DNA of 54,043 nucleotides from Porphyromonadaceae bacterium UBA7203 (GTDB taxonomy: Bacteria; Bacteroidota; Bacteroidia; Bacteroidales; Muribaculaceae). Positions within the stretch are counted from its first letter, which is position 1, and every line of letters starts with the position of its first letter. Of the stretch, positions 27,162 through 35,202 are shown in pieces. The stretch lies in contig DKUN01000021.1 in NCBI GenBank assembly GCA_002490725.1, positions 33,148-87,190 of the forward strand. Direction: 5' to 3'. The notes under the pieces are model-generated. The model was not told the origin of the DNA. It searched no databases and was given only the letters and a program-made list of their open reading frames with translations. The position numbers were made by a program, and so were the translations under genes.

Positions 27162-28784
27162 TTATCGGTCAATGTCGGGAACGATATAGTCCAGGGTGCC
27201 GCCAATGGTTATGAGGTCGGCGATTTTCTGTCCGCGGGTCAGGTGGTCAATGACGCCGGCCAGGCAGAAGCAGGGCGAGTTGAACTTCATGCGCCAGGGC
27301 GAGGTGGTGCCGGTGCTTTCGATGTAGCAGCCGAATGCGCCCTTGCCGGTTTCAACTTCCTGGAACCAGTGGCCTTCGGGGAGTTTGATGATTTTGGGCA
27401 CTTTGGCGCAGATTTCGCCTTCGGGAATCTTGTCGATGAGCTGGGCAATGATTTTGCAGCTCTGTTCCATCTCCGACATGCGGGCCTTGAAGCGTGCCAT
27501 GGAGTCGCCTTCGGTGCGGGTGATGACTTCGAAGTCGACTTCGGGGTATGCACCGTAGGGATGTGCGCGGCGGACGTCGTAGTTCCAACCTGTTGCGCGT
27601 CCGGAGGGACCGGTGATGTTGTAGTCGACGGCGTCGTCCTCGCTGAGCACGCCCACACCGTTCATGCGGTTGTTGGCAATGACGTTGCCGGTGAATATTT
27701 TGTTGTATTCCTTGATGGCCTTGGGCATGATTTCGAGCAGGGCCTTGACGTCGGTGACGAAGTTTTCGTCAAGTTCCTGACGCACGCCGCCGATGACGTT
27801 GTAGTTGAACGTCATGCGGGCGCCTGTGGTGCGCTCGAGGATGTTGAGGATGGTTTCGCGTTCGCGCAGGGCGTAGAAGAGCATCGTGGTAGCGCCGAGG
27901 TCCATGCAGAATGTGCCTGCTGCGAGCAGGTGGGAGTTGATTCGCATGAGTTCGTCCATGATGACGCGGATAACTTTGGCGCGCGGGGGCACTTCGATTC
28001 CCATAGCCTTTTCGACGCACATGCAGACGCAGTGGCTGTTGATAAGGGCTCCGAGGTAGTCGAGGCGGTCAACGAAGTGGATGGTCTGGGGGTAGGTCAG
28101 TCCTTCGCAGAGTTTTTCGATGCCGCGGTGGATGTAGCCGAGGTAGAGGTCGATTTTTTTGATTTCCTCGCCTTCGACAGCGGTGCGCAGGCGCAGCACG
28201 CCGTGGGTTGCGGGGTGCTGGGGGCCGATGTTCACCACGAAGTCCTCGGGCTTGAAAATCACGCGTTCTTCGGCGTGGATTTTGCCGTCGGCGTCTTCGA
28301 CGTAGGTAACTGTGGTGTCTTCGGTCTCTTCGTGGTCGAGGCGCACGGGGTTGACTTCGGGGTTCGTGTCGTAGTCTTTACGGAAGGGGAAGCCCACCCA
28401 GTCGTTGCGAAGGAAGAGGCGGCGCATGTCGGGGTTGCCGATAAATTTTATGCCGTAGAAGTCGTAGACTTCACGTTCGTAGATGCCGGCAACGGCATAG
28501 AGGTCGGTGATTGAGTGAAGGAACGGCTCCTCGCGGTTGGCGGTCGAGACTTTTACGCGAATCATCTCGTAGGTGCGGGAGTTCACGAGGTAACATACGA
28601 TTCCGAGTTCTTCGCCCCAGTCCATGCCGATGAGTGCGCGGAGGTTGTCGAATCCGAACTCCTTGTGCAGCTTGGCGGCGAGGGCGTGCCAACTGGCGTC
28701 GGGAACGGTGAGTTCAAGCGTTTCGCCCTGAGCGAATGTCACTTCGGGAAACTGCTTGCCCACTATCTCCTGGATGTTTGCCAT
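27162..28784 (-). CDS. nuoCD: NADH-quinone oxidoreductase fused subunits C and D
   Basis: A 540-residue fusion. Residues 1-165 are NuoC, with the signature EREVYDFYGIKF at 103-114. Residues ~180-540 are NuoD (49-kDa type), with GPQHPATHGV at 187-196 forming part of the quinone site, then YIHRGIEKL, HCVCMCVEKAMGIEVPPRA and, at the C-terminus, GGTLDYIVPDIDR. It lies 49 nt after nuoB. A long antisense ORF over this gene is a composition artefact. Confidence 0.95.
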   Translation of the reverse strand: MANIQEIVGKQFPEVTFAQGETLELTVPDASWHALAAKLHKEFGFDNLRALIGMDWGEELGIVCYLVNSRTYEMIRVKVSTANREEPFLHSITDLYAVAGIYEREVYDFYGIKFIGNPDMRRLFLRNDWVGFPFRKDYDTNPEVNPVRLDHEETEDTTVTYVEDADGKIHAEERVIFKPEDFVVNIGPQHPATHGVLRLRTAVEGEEIKKIDLYLGYIHRGIEKLCEGLTYPQTIHFVDRLDYLGALINSHCVCMCVEKAMGIEVPPRAKVIRVIMDELMRINSHLLAAGTFCMDLGATTMLFYALRERETILNILERTTGARMTFNYNVIGGVRQELDENFVTDVKALLEIMPKAIKEYNKIFTGNVIANNRMNGVGVLSEDDAVDYNITGPSGRATGWNYDVRRAHPYGAYPEVDFEVITRTEGDSMARFKARMSEMEQSCKIIAQLIDKIPEGEICAKVPKIIKLPEGHWFQEVETGKGAFGCYIESTGTTSPWRMKFNSPCFCLAGVIDHLTRGQKIADLITIGGTLDYIVPDIDR

Positions 28785-28833
28785 ATCAATATATTGAAAT
28801 GTGATGGTTTTGTAAATTTGAGCGGGTTTGCGG

Positions 28834-29442
28834 TCAGTCGGTCATTGACTCGATGGGGTGGTTTTTGAGGAATTCTTTCTGGTTTTCCTTTCTATTCACA
28901 CCGCCGAAGAATTTTTCGACTTTAACCTTGCGCGAGAGCTGCATGATGGCGTAGATCATGGCTTCGGGGCGAGGGGGGCATCCGGGGCAGTAAACGTCGA
29001 CGGGAATAATTTCTCCGACGCCTTTGACTACGTGGTATGAGTTTTTGAACGGTCCGCCCGAGATTGCGCAGCTGCCGGTGGCGATTACGTATTTGGGCTC
29101 GGCGAGCTGGTCGTAGAGACGACGCACTACCGGGGCCATGCGGTGCACAATGGTGCCGGCAACCATCATGAAGTCGGCCTGGCGTGGCGACGAGCGGGCA
29201 ACTTCCCATCCGAAGCGTGCCATGTCATAACGGGCGGCGCCGAGCGAGATGAATTCGATGCCGCAGCATGAGGTTGCGAATGTCAGGGGCCAGAGTGAGT
29301 TGGAGCGGCCCCAGTTGATAAGTTTGTCGAGCGAGCCTACGATAACGTTAGTGCCGTTGGCCTTGAGCTCGGCAATCATCGATTCAATGTACTCGTTGTC
29401 TTTCCATGCCTCGTAGGGCATCGATTTGGTGGTTATTTCCAT
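28834..29442 (-). CDS. nuoB: NADH-quinone oxidoreductase subunit B
   Basis: Carries cluster N2, the last Fe-S centre before quinone. The 202 residues include the unusual tandem cysteines in FATSCCGIEF, then ATGSCAISGG and VDVYCPGCPPRPEA. I use the ATG at 29442 (MEITTKS), which overlaps the end of nuoA by 10 nt. An in-frame extension to 29571 lies inside nuoA and is not conserved-looking. Confidence 0.94.
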   Translation of the reverse strand: MEITTKSMPYEAWKDNEYIESMIAELKANGTNVIVGSLDKLINWGRSNSLWPLTFATSCCGIEFISLGAARYDMARFGWEVARSSPRQADFMMVAGTIVHRMAPVVRRLYDQLAEPKYVIATGSCAISGGPFKNSYHVVKGVGEIIPVDVYCPGCPPRPEAMIYAIMQLSRKVKVEKFFGGVNRKENQKEFLKNHPIESMTD

Positions 29443-29801
29443 TGCAGGGCTCCTTTCCGCCAGGCATAAACGAGGCCCAGCACAAGAATCGAGAAAAAGA
29501 CTGCGATGCAGAGCACGCCCTGGCCTCCGAGAGCGCGCATGTTTACGGCCCAGGGAAACAGGAACACACACTCAACGTCGAACATCAGGAAGAGAATGGC
29601 ATAGAGGTAATAGCCAATCTTGAACTGCGCCATGGACTCGCCACGCGTAGGAATGCCGCATTCGTACGGCTCGCCCTTCTGTACATTGTAGGACCGGGGC
29701 GACAGCAGTCCGGCAAGCCACAGGGCAAGCGCAACAAGGGCGATGCCAGTGACGGCAGCCGTGATGGCCAGCACGCCATTAGAGATGGATAACGTTATCA
29801 T
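29433..29801 (-). CDS. nuoA: NADH-quinone oxidoreductase subunit A
   Basis: The first gene of the cluster, 122 residues and three membrane helices. The conserved loop YECGIPTRGESMAQFKIGYY holds the quinone-gating cysteine, and helix 2 has FLMFDVECVFLFPWA. It overlaps nuoB by 10 nt. A promoter box lies about 50 nt upstream. Confidence 0.94.
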   Translation of the reverse strand: MITLSISNGVLAITAAVTGIALVALALWLAGLLSPRSYNVQKGEPYECGIPTRGESMAQFKIGYYLYAILFLMFDVECVFLFPWAVNMRALGGQGVLCIAVFFSILVLGLVYAWRKGALQWK

Positions 29802-29851
29802 ACAGGTTTTTATGGTAACAAAACAGTATATGTAATTGTCAATTTTATCCG

Positions 29852-29859
29852 CAAATTTA
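29852..29859 (-). promoter_or_regulatory. Candidate -7 box of the nuoA promoter
   Basis: TAAATTTG on the minus strand matches TAnnTTTG. I find no TTG at the right spacing upstream (only AT-rich sequence), so the -33 part is weak or activator-assisted. The predicted 5' leader to nuoA is about 45 nt. The rest of the gap (29802-30033) holds AT-rich DNA and the hairpin at 29959-29987, and no gene. Confidence 0.45.
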
Positions 29860-29958
29860 CGAAAAAATTCTTAAAAGTTTGCTTCCGTGCGGGGTCAAAA
29901 TGAAAAAAACATGAATTTTTGCAGAAAAAGGGTGTTGCGAGGTGCTTGGAGAATGCGA

Positions 29959-29987
29959 GCAGCGGCCCGTTTGTGGCGGGCCGCTGC
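29959..29987 (-). terminator. Hairpin after the acyl-CoA dehydrogenase gene
   Basis: A perfect 11-bp inverted repeat (29959-29969 with 29977-29987, GCAGCGGCCCG arms) with a 7-nt loop lies 47 nt after the acyl-CoA dehydrogenase stop. There is no adjacent T-run on either strand, so it may terminate or pause transcription with help, or stabilise the 3' end. Confidence 0.6.
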
Positions 29988-30033
29988 GTTGGATTCGGTT
30001 TAATCGAGGAGGAGGGGGAGGGAAGGGCTGTTG

Positions 30034-31749
30034 TCAGGCTTTGTAGAGTTCGATGCTTTCTTTGTCGAAGCTGTCGATGAACTCACAGTGCTGGCTGACG
30101 AGGGCGTTGGCCATGTTGTTGTAAACGATGGCCGAGTTGGTAAACGAGGCGTTGCGCTGGGCGTCGAGGAGCAGCAGGTAGCTCATGACGATGTTGCCGG
30201 CCATTTCGACGAGGCGGCGGGCCATGAAGTCGATGTAGGGCTGGTCTTTGGTGGCGGCAACGGCTGCGATGCGGGCCATGGCTTTTTCGGTCATGGTTTC
30301 GAGGCGCTTGCTGACGTTTTCGAGTTCGGCGCTGAGAGCGGGGCCCTGGCTGAGCTGTTCGCGGTAGGACTCGATGAGGGTGTTGATGGTGCCGGTGGTG
30401 ACGTGGCGTATTGCGGCCACTACCTGAAGCTGGGTTGTGCCTTCGTAGATCGAGGTGATGCGTGCGTCGCGGTATATGCGTTCGCAGGCATATTCTTTCA
30501 TGAAGCCCGAGCCGCCGTGCACCTGGATGCAGTCGTAGGCGTTCTGGTTGCAGTATTCCGAGCCGAGGCCTTTGGCCAAGGGAGTACATGCGTCGGCGAG
30601 TTTGGAGTAGAGTTTGCACTCTTTTTTCTCCTCGAGGGTGAGGGGACGTTCCTTGGCGATGTCTTCGTAAGCCTTGTAGAGGTCAACGTAGCGCGAGGTT
30701 TCGTACAGGAGCGAGCGCGAAGCGTCAAGGCGGGCTTTCATTACGGCGATCATTTCGAATACGGCGGGGAATTCGATGATTGCCTTGCCGAACTGTTTGC
30801 GTTCGCGAGCATAGGCGAGGGCTTCGCGGTAGGCGAGTTCGCTGACGCCGACGCTCTGGGCGGCGATGCCGAGGCGGGCGCCGTTCATCAGGGCCATCAC
30901 GTATTTGATGAGGCCGAGGCGACGCGAGCCGCAGAGTTCGGCTTTGGCGTTTTTGTATACGAGTTCGCATGTGGGCGAGCCTTTGATGCCCATTTTGTTT
31001 TCGATGCGGCGCACGGTCACACCGCCGTCACGCTTGTCGTAGATGAACATCGAGAGGCCGCGGCCGTCGCGGGTGCCTTCTTCCGAGCGGGCGAGTACGA
31101 GGTGGATGTCGGAGTCGCCGTTGGTGATGAAGCGCTTGACGCCGTTGAGGCGCCAGGTTCCGTCGGGCATTTCGGTGGCCTTGAGCATTACGCTCTGGAG
31201 GTCAGAGCCGGCGTCGGGCTCGGTGAGGTCCATCGACATGGTTTCACCGGCGCACACGCGGGGAATGTATTTTTGCTTCTGCTCTTCTGAGCCGAATTCG
31301 TAGATGGTTTCGGCGCAGTCCTGCAGGCCCCAGAGGTTTTCAAAGCCGGTGTCGGCGCGGCTGACGATGTCGGCGGCCATGATGTAGGGGGTGATGGGGA
31401 AGTTGAGGCCGCCGAGACGACGGGGCATCGACATGCCCATGAGGCCGGCCTTGCGGCAGGCTTCGAGGTTCTTTTGGGTGCCGTCGGCATAGACGACGCC
31501 GCCGTTTTCAACGCGGGGGCCCTGGTGGTCTACGTCTTCGGCGTTGGGGGCGACGATTTCGCCGCACATGTCGCCGACGATTTCGAGGACGCGGTCATAG
31601 TTGTCCATTGCGTCGTCGAAGTTGTAGGGGGCGTAGTCAAATTTCTCGGCGTCGGTGTAATCGCGCTCTTTGAGGGCCACGATTTTCTGCATCAGGGGGT
31701 GGGAGAGGTGATGCTTCAAATCGGGATTGTCGGTATAGAAGTTGGCCAT
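30034..31749 (-). CDS. Acyl-CoA dehydrogenase family protein, long form
   Basis: An FAD enzyme that interconverts acyl-CoA and 2-enoyl-CoA, passing electrons to an ETF. The 571 residues contain the family landmarks: LTEPDAGSDLQS, the FITNGDSD flavin/substrate segment, and ERIYRDARITSIYEGTTQLQ, whose glutamate is the usual catalytic base. About 140 extra residues follow this motif, compared with ~380-residue classical enzymes; long forms of this kind are known. etfA and etfB lie directly upstream (15 and 21 nt gaps), so the three genes make one electron-transfer unit. Substrate is unknown. Confidence 0.88.
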   Translation of the reverse strand: MANFYTDNPDLKHHLSHPLMQKIVALKERDYTDAEKFDYAPYNFDDAMDNYDRVLEIVGDMCGEIVAPNAEDVDHQGPRVENGGVVYADGTQKNLEACRKAGLMGMSMPRRLGGLNFPITPYIMAADIVSRADTGFENLWGLQDCAETIYEFGSEEQKQKYIPRVCAGETMSMDLTEPDAGSDLQSVMLKATEMPDGTWRLNGVKRFITNGDSDIHLVLARSEEGTRDGRGLSMFIYDKRDGGVTVRRIENKMGIKGSPTCELVYKNAKAELCGSRRLGLIKYVMALMNGARLGIAAQSVGVSELAYREALAYARERKQFGKAIIEFPAVFEMIAVMKARLDASRSLLYETSRYVDLYKAYEDIAKERPLTLEEKKECKLYSKLADACTPLAKGLGSEYCNQNAYDCIQVHGGSGFMKEYACERIYRDARITSIYEGTTQLQVVAAIRHVTTGTINTLIESYREQLSQGPALSAELENVSKRLETMTEKAMARIAAVAATKDQPYIDFMARRLVEMAGNIVMSYLLLLDAQRNASFTNSAIVYNNMANALVSQHCEFIDSFDKESIELYKA

Positions 31750-31764
31750 AGCTGAGATTTATGC

Positions 31765-32796
31765 TTACTTGGAGTTCTTTTTGTAGTATTTGATGAGCTT
31801 CGGAATGATTTCTTCGGCTTCGGCGGTGATTACATAGTCGGCAATCGCGTTGATGGGAGCGTCAGGGTCGTTGTTGATCGAGATGATGATCGAGCTGTCC
31901 TGCATGCCGGCAATGTGCTGAATCTGGCCGGAGATGCCGCAGGCTATGTAGAGCTTGGGGCGTACGGTTGTGCCTGTCTGGCCGATCTGACGGGCGTGTT
32001 CGGTCCAGCCGGCGTCGACTGCGGCGCGGGTTGCGCCGACTTCAGCGCCGAGCACCGATGCGAGCTCGTGGAGCATGTCGAAGCCTTCTTTCGAGCCCAT
32101 GCCGTAGCCGCCTGCAACGATGATGGGCGAGTTTTTGATGTTGATTTTCGACTGCTCGATGTGGCGGTCAATGATTTCAACTACGTATTCTTCGGGTTTG
32201 ATGAAGTCGTCGGCCTTGAGGTTGATGACTTCGGCCTTGTGGGCGGGGTCGAAGATTTCTTTTTTCATGACGCCTTCGCGTACGGTGGCCATCTGGGGGC
32301 GGCATTCGGGGTTGACGATTGTCGCAACGATGTTGCCGCCGAATGCGGGGCGAATCTGATAGAGCAGATCGGAGTAGCTTTTGCCGGTTTTGGCGTCGGT
32401 GTGGTCGCCGATTTCAAGGGCGGTGCAGTCGGCGGTGAGGCCGCTGTGGAGGCACGAGCTGACGCGCGGACCGAGGTCGCGGCCGATGCAGGTTGCGCCC
32501 ATCAGGCAAATTTGCGGTTTGATTTGCTTGAAGAGGTTGATGAGCAGGGCTGCGTGGGGGTTGGTCGTGTAGGGGAAGAGGCGGGCGTCGTCGACTTTGT
32601 AAATTACGTCGGCACCGTAGGGGGCAATGGTTTCTTCGACGTTGCCGAGGTTATGGCCGGCTACGATGGCTTCGAGCTTGACGCCGAGACGGTCGGCGAG
32701 GGCGCGGCCCTTGGTGAGGAGCTCGAGGCTGACGTCGGCAACGTGGTCTTCAGCCCATTCGCAGTAGACGATGAGGTTGTTGTTATCTTGAGTCAT
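31765..32796 (-). CDS. etfA: Electron transfer flavoprotein subunit alpha
   Basis: 343 residues. An N-terminal Rossmann-like domain (about 1-200) precedes the C-terminal FAD domain. The ETF-alpha signature is clear: GQTGTTVRPKLYIACGISG followed by QHIAGMQDSSIIISINNDP. It accepts electrons from the neighbouring dehydrogenase or delivers them. It follows etfB by 21 nt. Confidence 0.93.
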   Translation of the reverse strand: MTQDNNNLIVYCEWAEDHVADVSLELLTKGRALADRLGVKLEAIVAGHNLGNVEETIAPYGADVIYKVDDARLFPYTTNPHAALLINLFKQIKPQICLMGATCIGRDLGPRVSSCLHSGLTADCTALEIGDHTDAKTGKSYSDLLYQIRPAFGGNIVATIVNPECRPQMATVREGVMKKEIFDPAHKAEVINLKADDFIKPEEYVVEIIDRHIEQSKINIKNSPIIVAGGYGMGSKEGFDMLHELASVLGAEVGATRAAVDAGWTEHARQIGQTGTTVRPKLYIACGISGQIQHIAGMQDSSIIISINNDPDAPINAIADYVITAEAEEIIPKLIKYYKKNSK

Positions 32797-32817
32797 GGTG
32801 CGTTAGTTCGTTAAGAG

Positions 32818-33690
32818 TTAGCCGATAGTGTGATTGGCGATGAGTTCCTTGACGAGCTCTTCGATCTGGGCGTCGTCGTTGTCGAGGCGGCGGCTCTCCT
32901 TAGCGGTGAACACGACGTTTTCAACGTTTTTGACTTTTGTGGGCGAGCCGGGGAAGCCAATCTGTTCGGGGTCGGCTTCGACGAAAGCGGCGCTCCATTC
33001 AACGATGGCTTCGGGGCAGCGTTCGTCGGCGCGCTTCTGTGCTTCGGGGTCGAGCGCGGTGCGTTCGGTGGGTGAAGCGGCATATTTGAATTTGCAGATG
33101 CGCTGTGCGTTGCGCGGGCGGCATTCGTCGGCTGAGCCGCCAACGGTTACGAGGCAGGGCAGGGGGGCCTTGACAGTCTCGACGCCGTTTTCAAGGCGGC
33201 GCTTGACGGTTACGTAGCCGTCGGCGATGCCGAGAATTTCTTCAGCATATGTGACCTGGGGCACACCGAGCTTTTCGGCAATCTGGGGGCCTACCTGTGC
33301 GGTGTCGCCGTCAATGGCCTGGCGTCCGCCGAGAATGATGTCGTAGCCTTCCATTTTGCGGATTGCCTGCGACAGGGAGTAGGATGTCGCCAGGGTGTCG
33401 GCGCCGCCGAGGGCGCGGTCGGTCAGAACTACACCGCGGTCGGCGCCGCGGTAAATTGCTTCACGAATGATTTCCGAGGCGCGGGGAAGACCCATGGTGA
33501 GCATGGTCACGGTGGAGCCGGGGTGGGCGTCCTTCAGGCGCAGGGCCTGTTCGAGTGCGTTGAGGTCTTCGGGATTGAAGATGGCAGGCAGAACTGCGCG
33601 GTTGATGGTGCCGTCTTCTTTCATTGCATCTTTGCCCACATTGCGGGTGTCGGGCACCTGCTTGGCGAGCACGATGATATTAAGGCTCAT
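32818..33690 (-). CDS. etfB: Electron transfer flavoprotein subunit beta
   Basis: 290 residues. The nucleotide-binding motif at 123-135 reads RQAIDGDTAQVGP. From memory this resembles electron-bifurcating ETFs of anaerobes (such as Acidaminococcus) more than the AMP-binding mitochondrial type, which has a D-D-C-N-Q-T-G stretch there. If so, the complex could use NADH to reduce an enoyl-CoA and a ferredoxin together. First gene of the operon, behind a strong promoter. Confidence 0.92.
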   Translation of the reverse strand: MSLNIIVLAKQVPDTRNVGKDAMKEDGTINRAVLPAIFNPEDLNALEQALRLKDAHPGSTVTMLTMGLPRASEIIREAIYRGADRGVVLTDRALGGADTLATSYSLSQAIRKMEGYDIILGGRQAIDGDTAQVGPQIAEKLGVPQVTYAEEILGIADGYVTVKRRLENGVETVKAPLPCLVTVGGSADECRPRNAQRICKFKYAASPTERTALDPEAQKRADERCPEAIVEWSAAFVEADPEQIGFPGSPTKVKNVENVVFTAKESRRLDNDDAQIEELVKELIANHTIG

Positions 33691-33750
33691 ACTGTCTGTA
33701 ATATAATTGGTGATATATGAATTGGCTTAAGTTGTGAAAAATGCAGGCTG

Positions 33751-33781
33751 CAAAGTTACGAAAAACTGAGTAAATTACAAA
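33751..33781 (-). promoter_or_regulatory. Promoter of the etfB-etfA-acyl-CoA dehydrogenase operon
   Basis: On the minus strand: TTTG (33781-33778), exactly 19 nt, then TAACTTTG (33758-33751). This is a near-ideal match. Predicted initiation is near 33745, giving a leader of about 55 nt to etfB. Confidence 0.8.
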
Positions 33782-33804
33782 TTTTATTTTTCGCGCCGTG
33801 AGGT

Positions 33805-34653
33805 TCAGTTCGAGTGTTTGAAGCTCATGTCGAGGCCTTTGACGGAGTGGGTCAAGGCGCCTACGCTGATGAAGTCGACACCGGTTTCGCCATAGGCGCG
33901 CAGCGTCTGCAGGGTTATGCCTCCGCTCGATTCGATTTCGGTGGCGCCGTTGATGCGCTTAACGGCGTCGGCGGTGCGTTCGGGGGTGAAGTTGTCGAGC
34001 ATTATGCGGTCTACTCCGGCGGCGAGAGCCTGGTCGATTTCGTCGGTATTGCGCACTTCGACCTCGATTTTGAGGTCGCGTCCGGTGCGGCGGCAGTATT
34101 CTTTGGCCGAAGCGACTGCCTTGTCGATTCCGCCGGCAAAGTCGACGTGGTTGTCTTTAATCAGAATCATGTCGAACAGGCCGATGCGGTGGTTGCCGCC
34201 TCCGCCGATTTTAACAGCTTCTTTGTCGAGCAGGCGCATGCCGGGTTCGGTTTTGCGGGTGTCGATGACTTTGGTTTTGAGTCCCTGCAGTTCCTGCATG
34301 TAGCGGTGGGTTGTGGTTGCAATGCCGCTCATGCGCTGCATGATGTTGAGCATTATGCGCTCGGTCTGGAGCAGTGACTGCACTTTTCCTTCGACTTCGA
34401 AGGCAATGTCGCCGGGCTTGACTTCTGCGCCGTCGTGTATGAAGACGGTCATTTTCAGTTCCGGGTCGAATTTTTCGAATACCTTGCGGGCAATTTCGAC
34501 GCCGGCGATTATGCCGGGCTCTTTGATCAGGAGGTGTTGTTTGCCGCGTGCGTCGGCGGGTATTGTCGAAAGGGTTGTATGGTCGCCGTCGCCGACATCT
34601 TCGGCAAAAGCCAGTGTCAGAAGGTCGTCAATGAGTTCGTCGCGCGATTTCAT
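33805..34653 (-). CDS. nadC: Nicotinate-nucleotide pyrophosphorylase (quinolinate phosphoribosyltransferase)
   Basis: Converts quinolinate and PRPP to nicotinate mononucleotide in de novo NAD synthesis. The 282 residues show a NadC pattern: EDVGDGDHTT near the N-terminus, LLQTERIMLNIMQRMSGIAT, DTRKTEPGMRLLDKEAVKIG, GGGNHRIGLFDMILIKDNH, and IESSGGITLQTLRAYGETGV. No other nad gene is nearby. It has its own promoter and ends before the etfB promoter. Confidence 0.94.
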   Translation of the reverse strand: MKSRDELIDDLLTLAFAEDVGDGDHTTLSTIPADARGKQHLLIKEPGIIAGVEIARKVFEKFDPELKMTVFIHDGAEVKPGDIAFEVEGKVQSLLQTERIMLNIMQRMSGIATTTHRYMQELQGLKTKVIDTRKTEPGMRLLDKEAVKIGGGGNHRIGLFDMILIKDNHVDFAGGIDKAVASAKEYCRRTGRDLKIEVEVRNTDEIDQALAAGVDRIMLDNFTPERTADAVKRINGATEIESSGGITLQTLRAYGETGVDFISVGALTHSVKGLDMSFKHSN

Positions 34654-34672
34654 CTTTTTGAATAATTATTGT

Positions 34673-34680
34673 TAACTTTG
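34673..34680 (+). promoter_or_regulatory. Candidate -7 box of rlmH
   Basis: TAACTTTG on the plus strand is a perfect -7 match, 46 nt before the rlmH ATG. The nearest TTG (34658-34660) is only 12 nt upstream, too close for the usual spacing, so the -33 contact is uncertain. The box lies at the nadC start region, so the two promoters overlap. Confidence 0.45.
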
Positions 34681-34683
34681 CCG

Positions 34684-34714
34684 CAAAATTACGAATAATC
34701 AGCCAATTTTACAA
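34684..34714 (-). promoter_or_regulatory. Promoter of nadC
   Basis: On the minus strand: TTG (34714-34712), 20 nt, then TAATTTTG (34691-34684). Predicted start near 34678, with a leader of about 25 nt. It sits in the 72-nt gap shared with the divergent rlmH gene. Confidence 0.65.
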
Positions 34715-34725
34715 CCCATTAGACT

Positions 34726-35202
34726 ATGAAACTGCTTTTGGTGGCCGTTGGGCGCACGACGATTGACTTTGTCAGGCAGGGTGTTGATGAGTATCTCGGC
34801 CGCCTGTCGCACTATGTGTCTGTAGAAACTAAGATTATTGCCGACGTGGGGCGCAAGGCCGCGTCGCTTTCGCCTGCGCGTCAGAAGGAGCTCGAGGGCG
34901 AGGCTATTTTGCAGGTTGTCCAGCCGTCAGACAGGGTGGTGCTGCTCGATGAGAACGGGCGCGAGTTTACGTCGCGTGAGTTTGCCGATTATTGCCAGCG
35001 GCTCATGGCTTCGGGCGTGCGGCGCGTGGTTTTCGTGGTCGGGGGTCCTTATGGGTTCTCGCAGGCCGTTTATGACCGTGCGGATTCAAAGGTGAGCCTG
35101 TCGCGAATGACGTTTAATCATGAAATGGTCAGGCTGTTTTTTGTGGAGCAGCTCTATCGGGCGCAGACGATTCTGCGCGGTGAGCCGTATCACCACGACT
35201 GA
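34726..35202 (+). CDS. rlmH: 23S rRNA (pseudouridine(1915)-N(3))-methyltransferase RlmH
   Basis: A SPOUT-class enzyme that methylates pseudouridine 1915 in helix 69 of 23S rRNA. The 158-residue length is standard. SAM-binding parts are visible: VVFVVGGPYGFS, then LSRMTFNHEMVRLFFVEQLY and the C-terminal RGEPYHHD. Its 3' end overlaps the convergent small ORF by 13 nt. Confidence 0.95.
   Translation: MKLLLVAVGRTTIDFVRQGVDEYLGRLSHYVSVETKIIADVGRKAASLSPARQKELEGEAILQVVQPSDRVVLLDENGREFTSREFADYCQRLMASGVRRVVFVVGGPYGFSQAVYDRADSKVSLSRMTFNHEMVRLFFVEQLYRAQTILRGEPYHHD

Noticed and set aside
27141..28514. A 457-codon open frame antisense to nuoCD, and similar long antisense frames opposite the acyl-CoA dehydrogenase (30031-31290), feoB (43977-45290) and the EF-G paralogue (40861-42057).
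   Set aside because: They mirror highly conserved genes in a GC-rich genome, have low-complexity products, and lack promoters of their own. They are codon-bias shadows.
29443..29571. N-terminal extensions of NuoB, and likewise of TruB (10546-10632), the TrmH-type enzyme (4018-4215), AtpB (24196-24279) and the kinase (46860-47021).
   Set aside because: The extra residues lie inside upstream genes and are basic or Ser/Pro-rich. The family N-terminus begins at the internal ATG.
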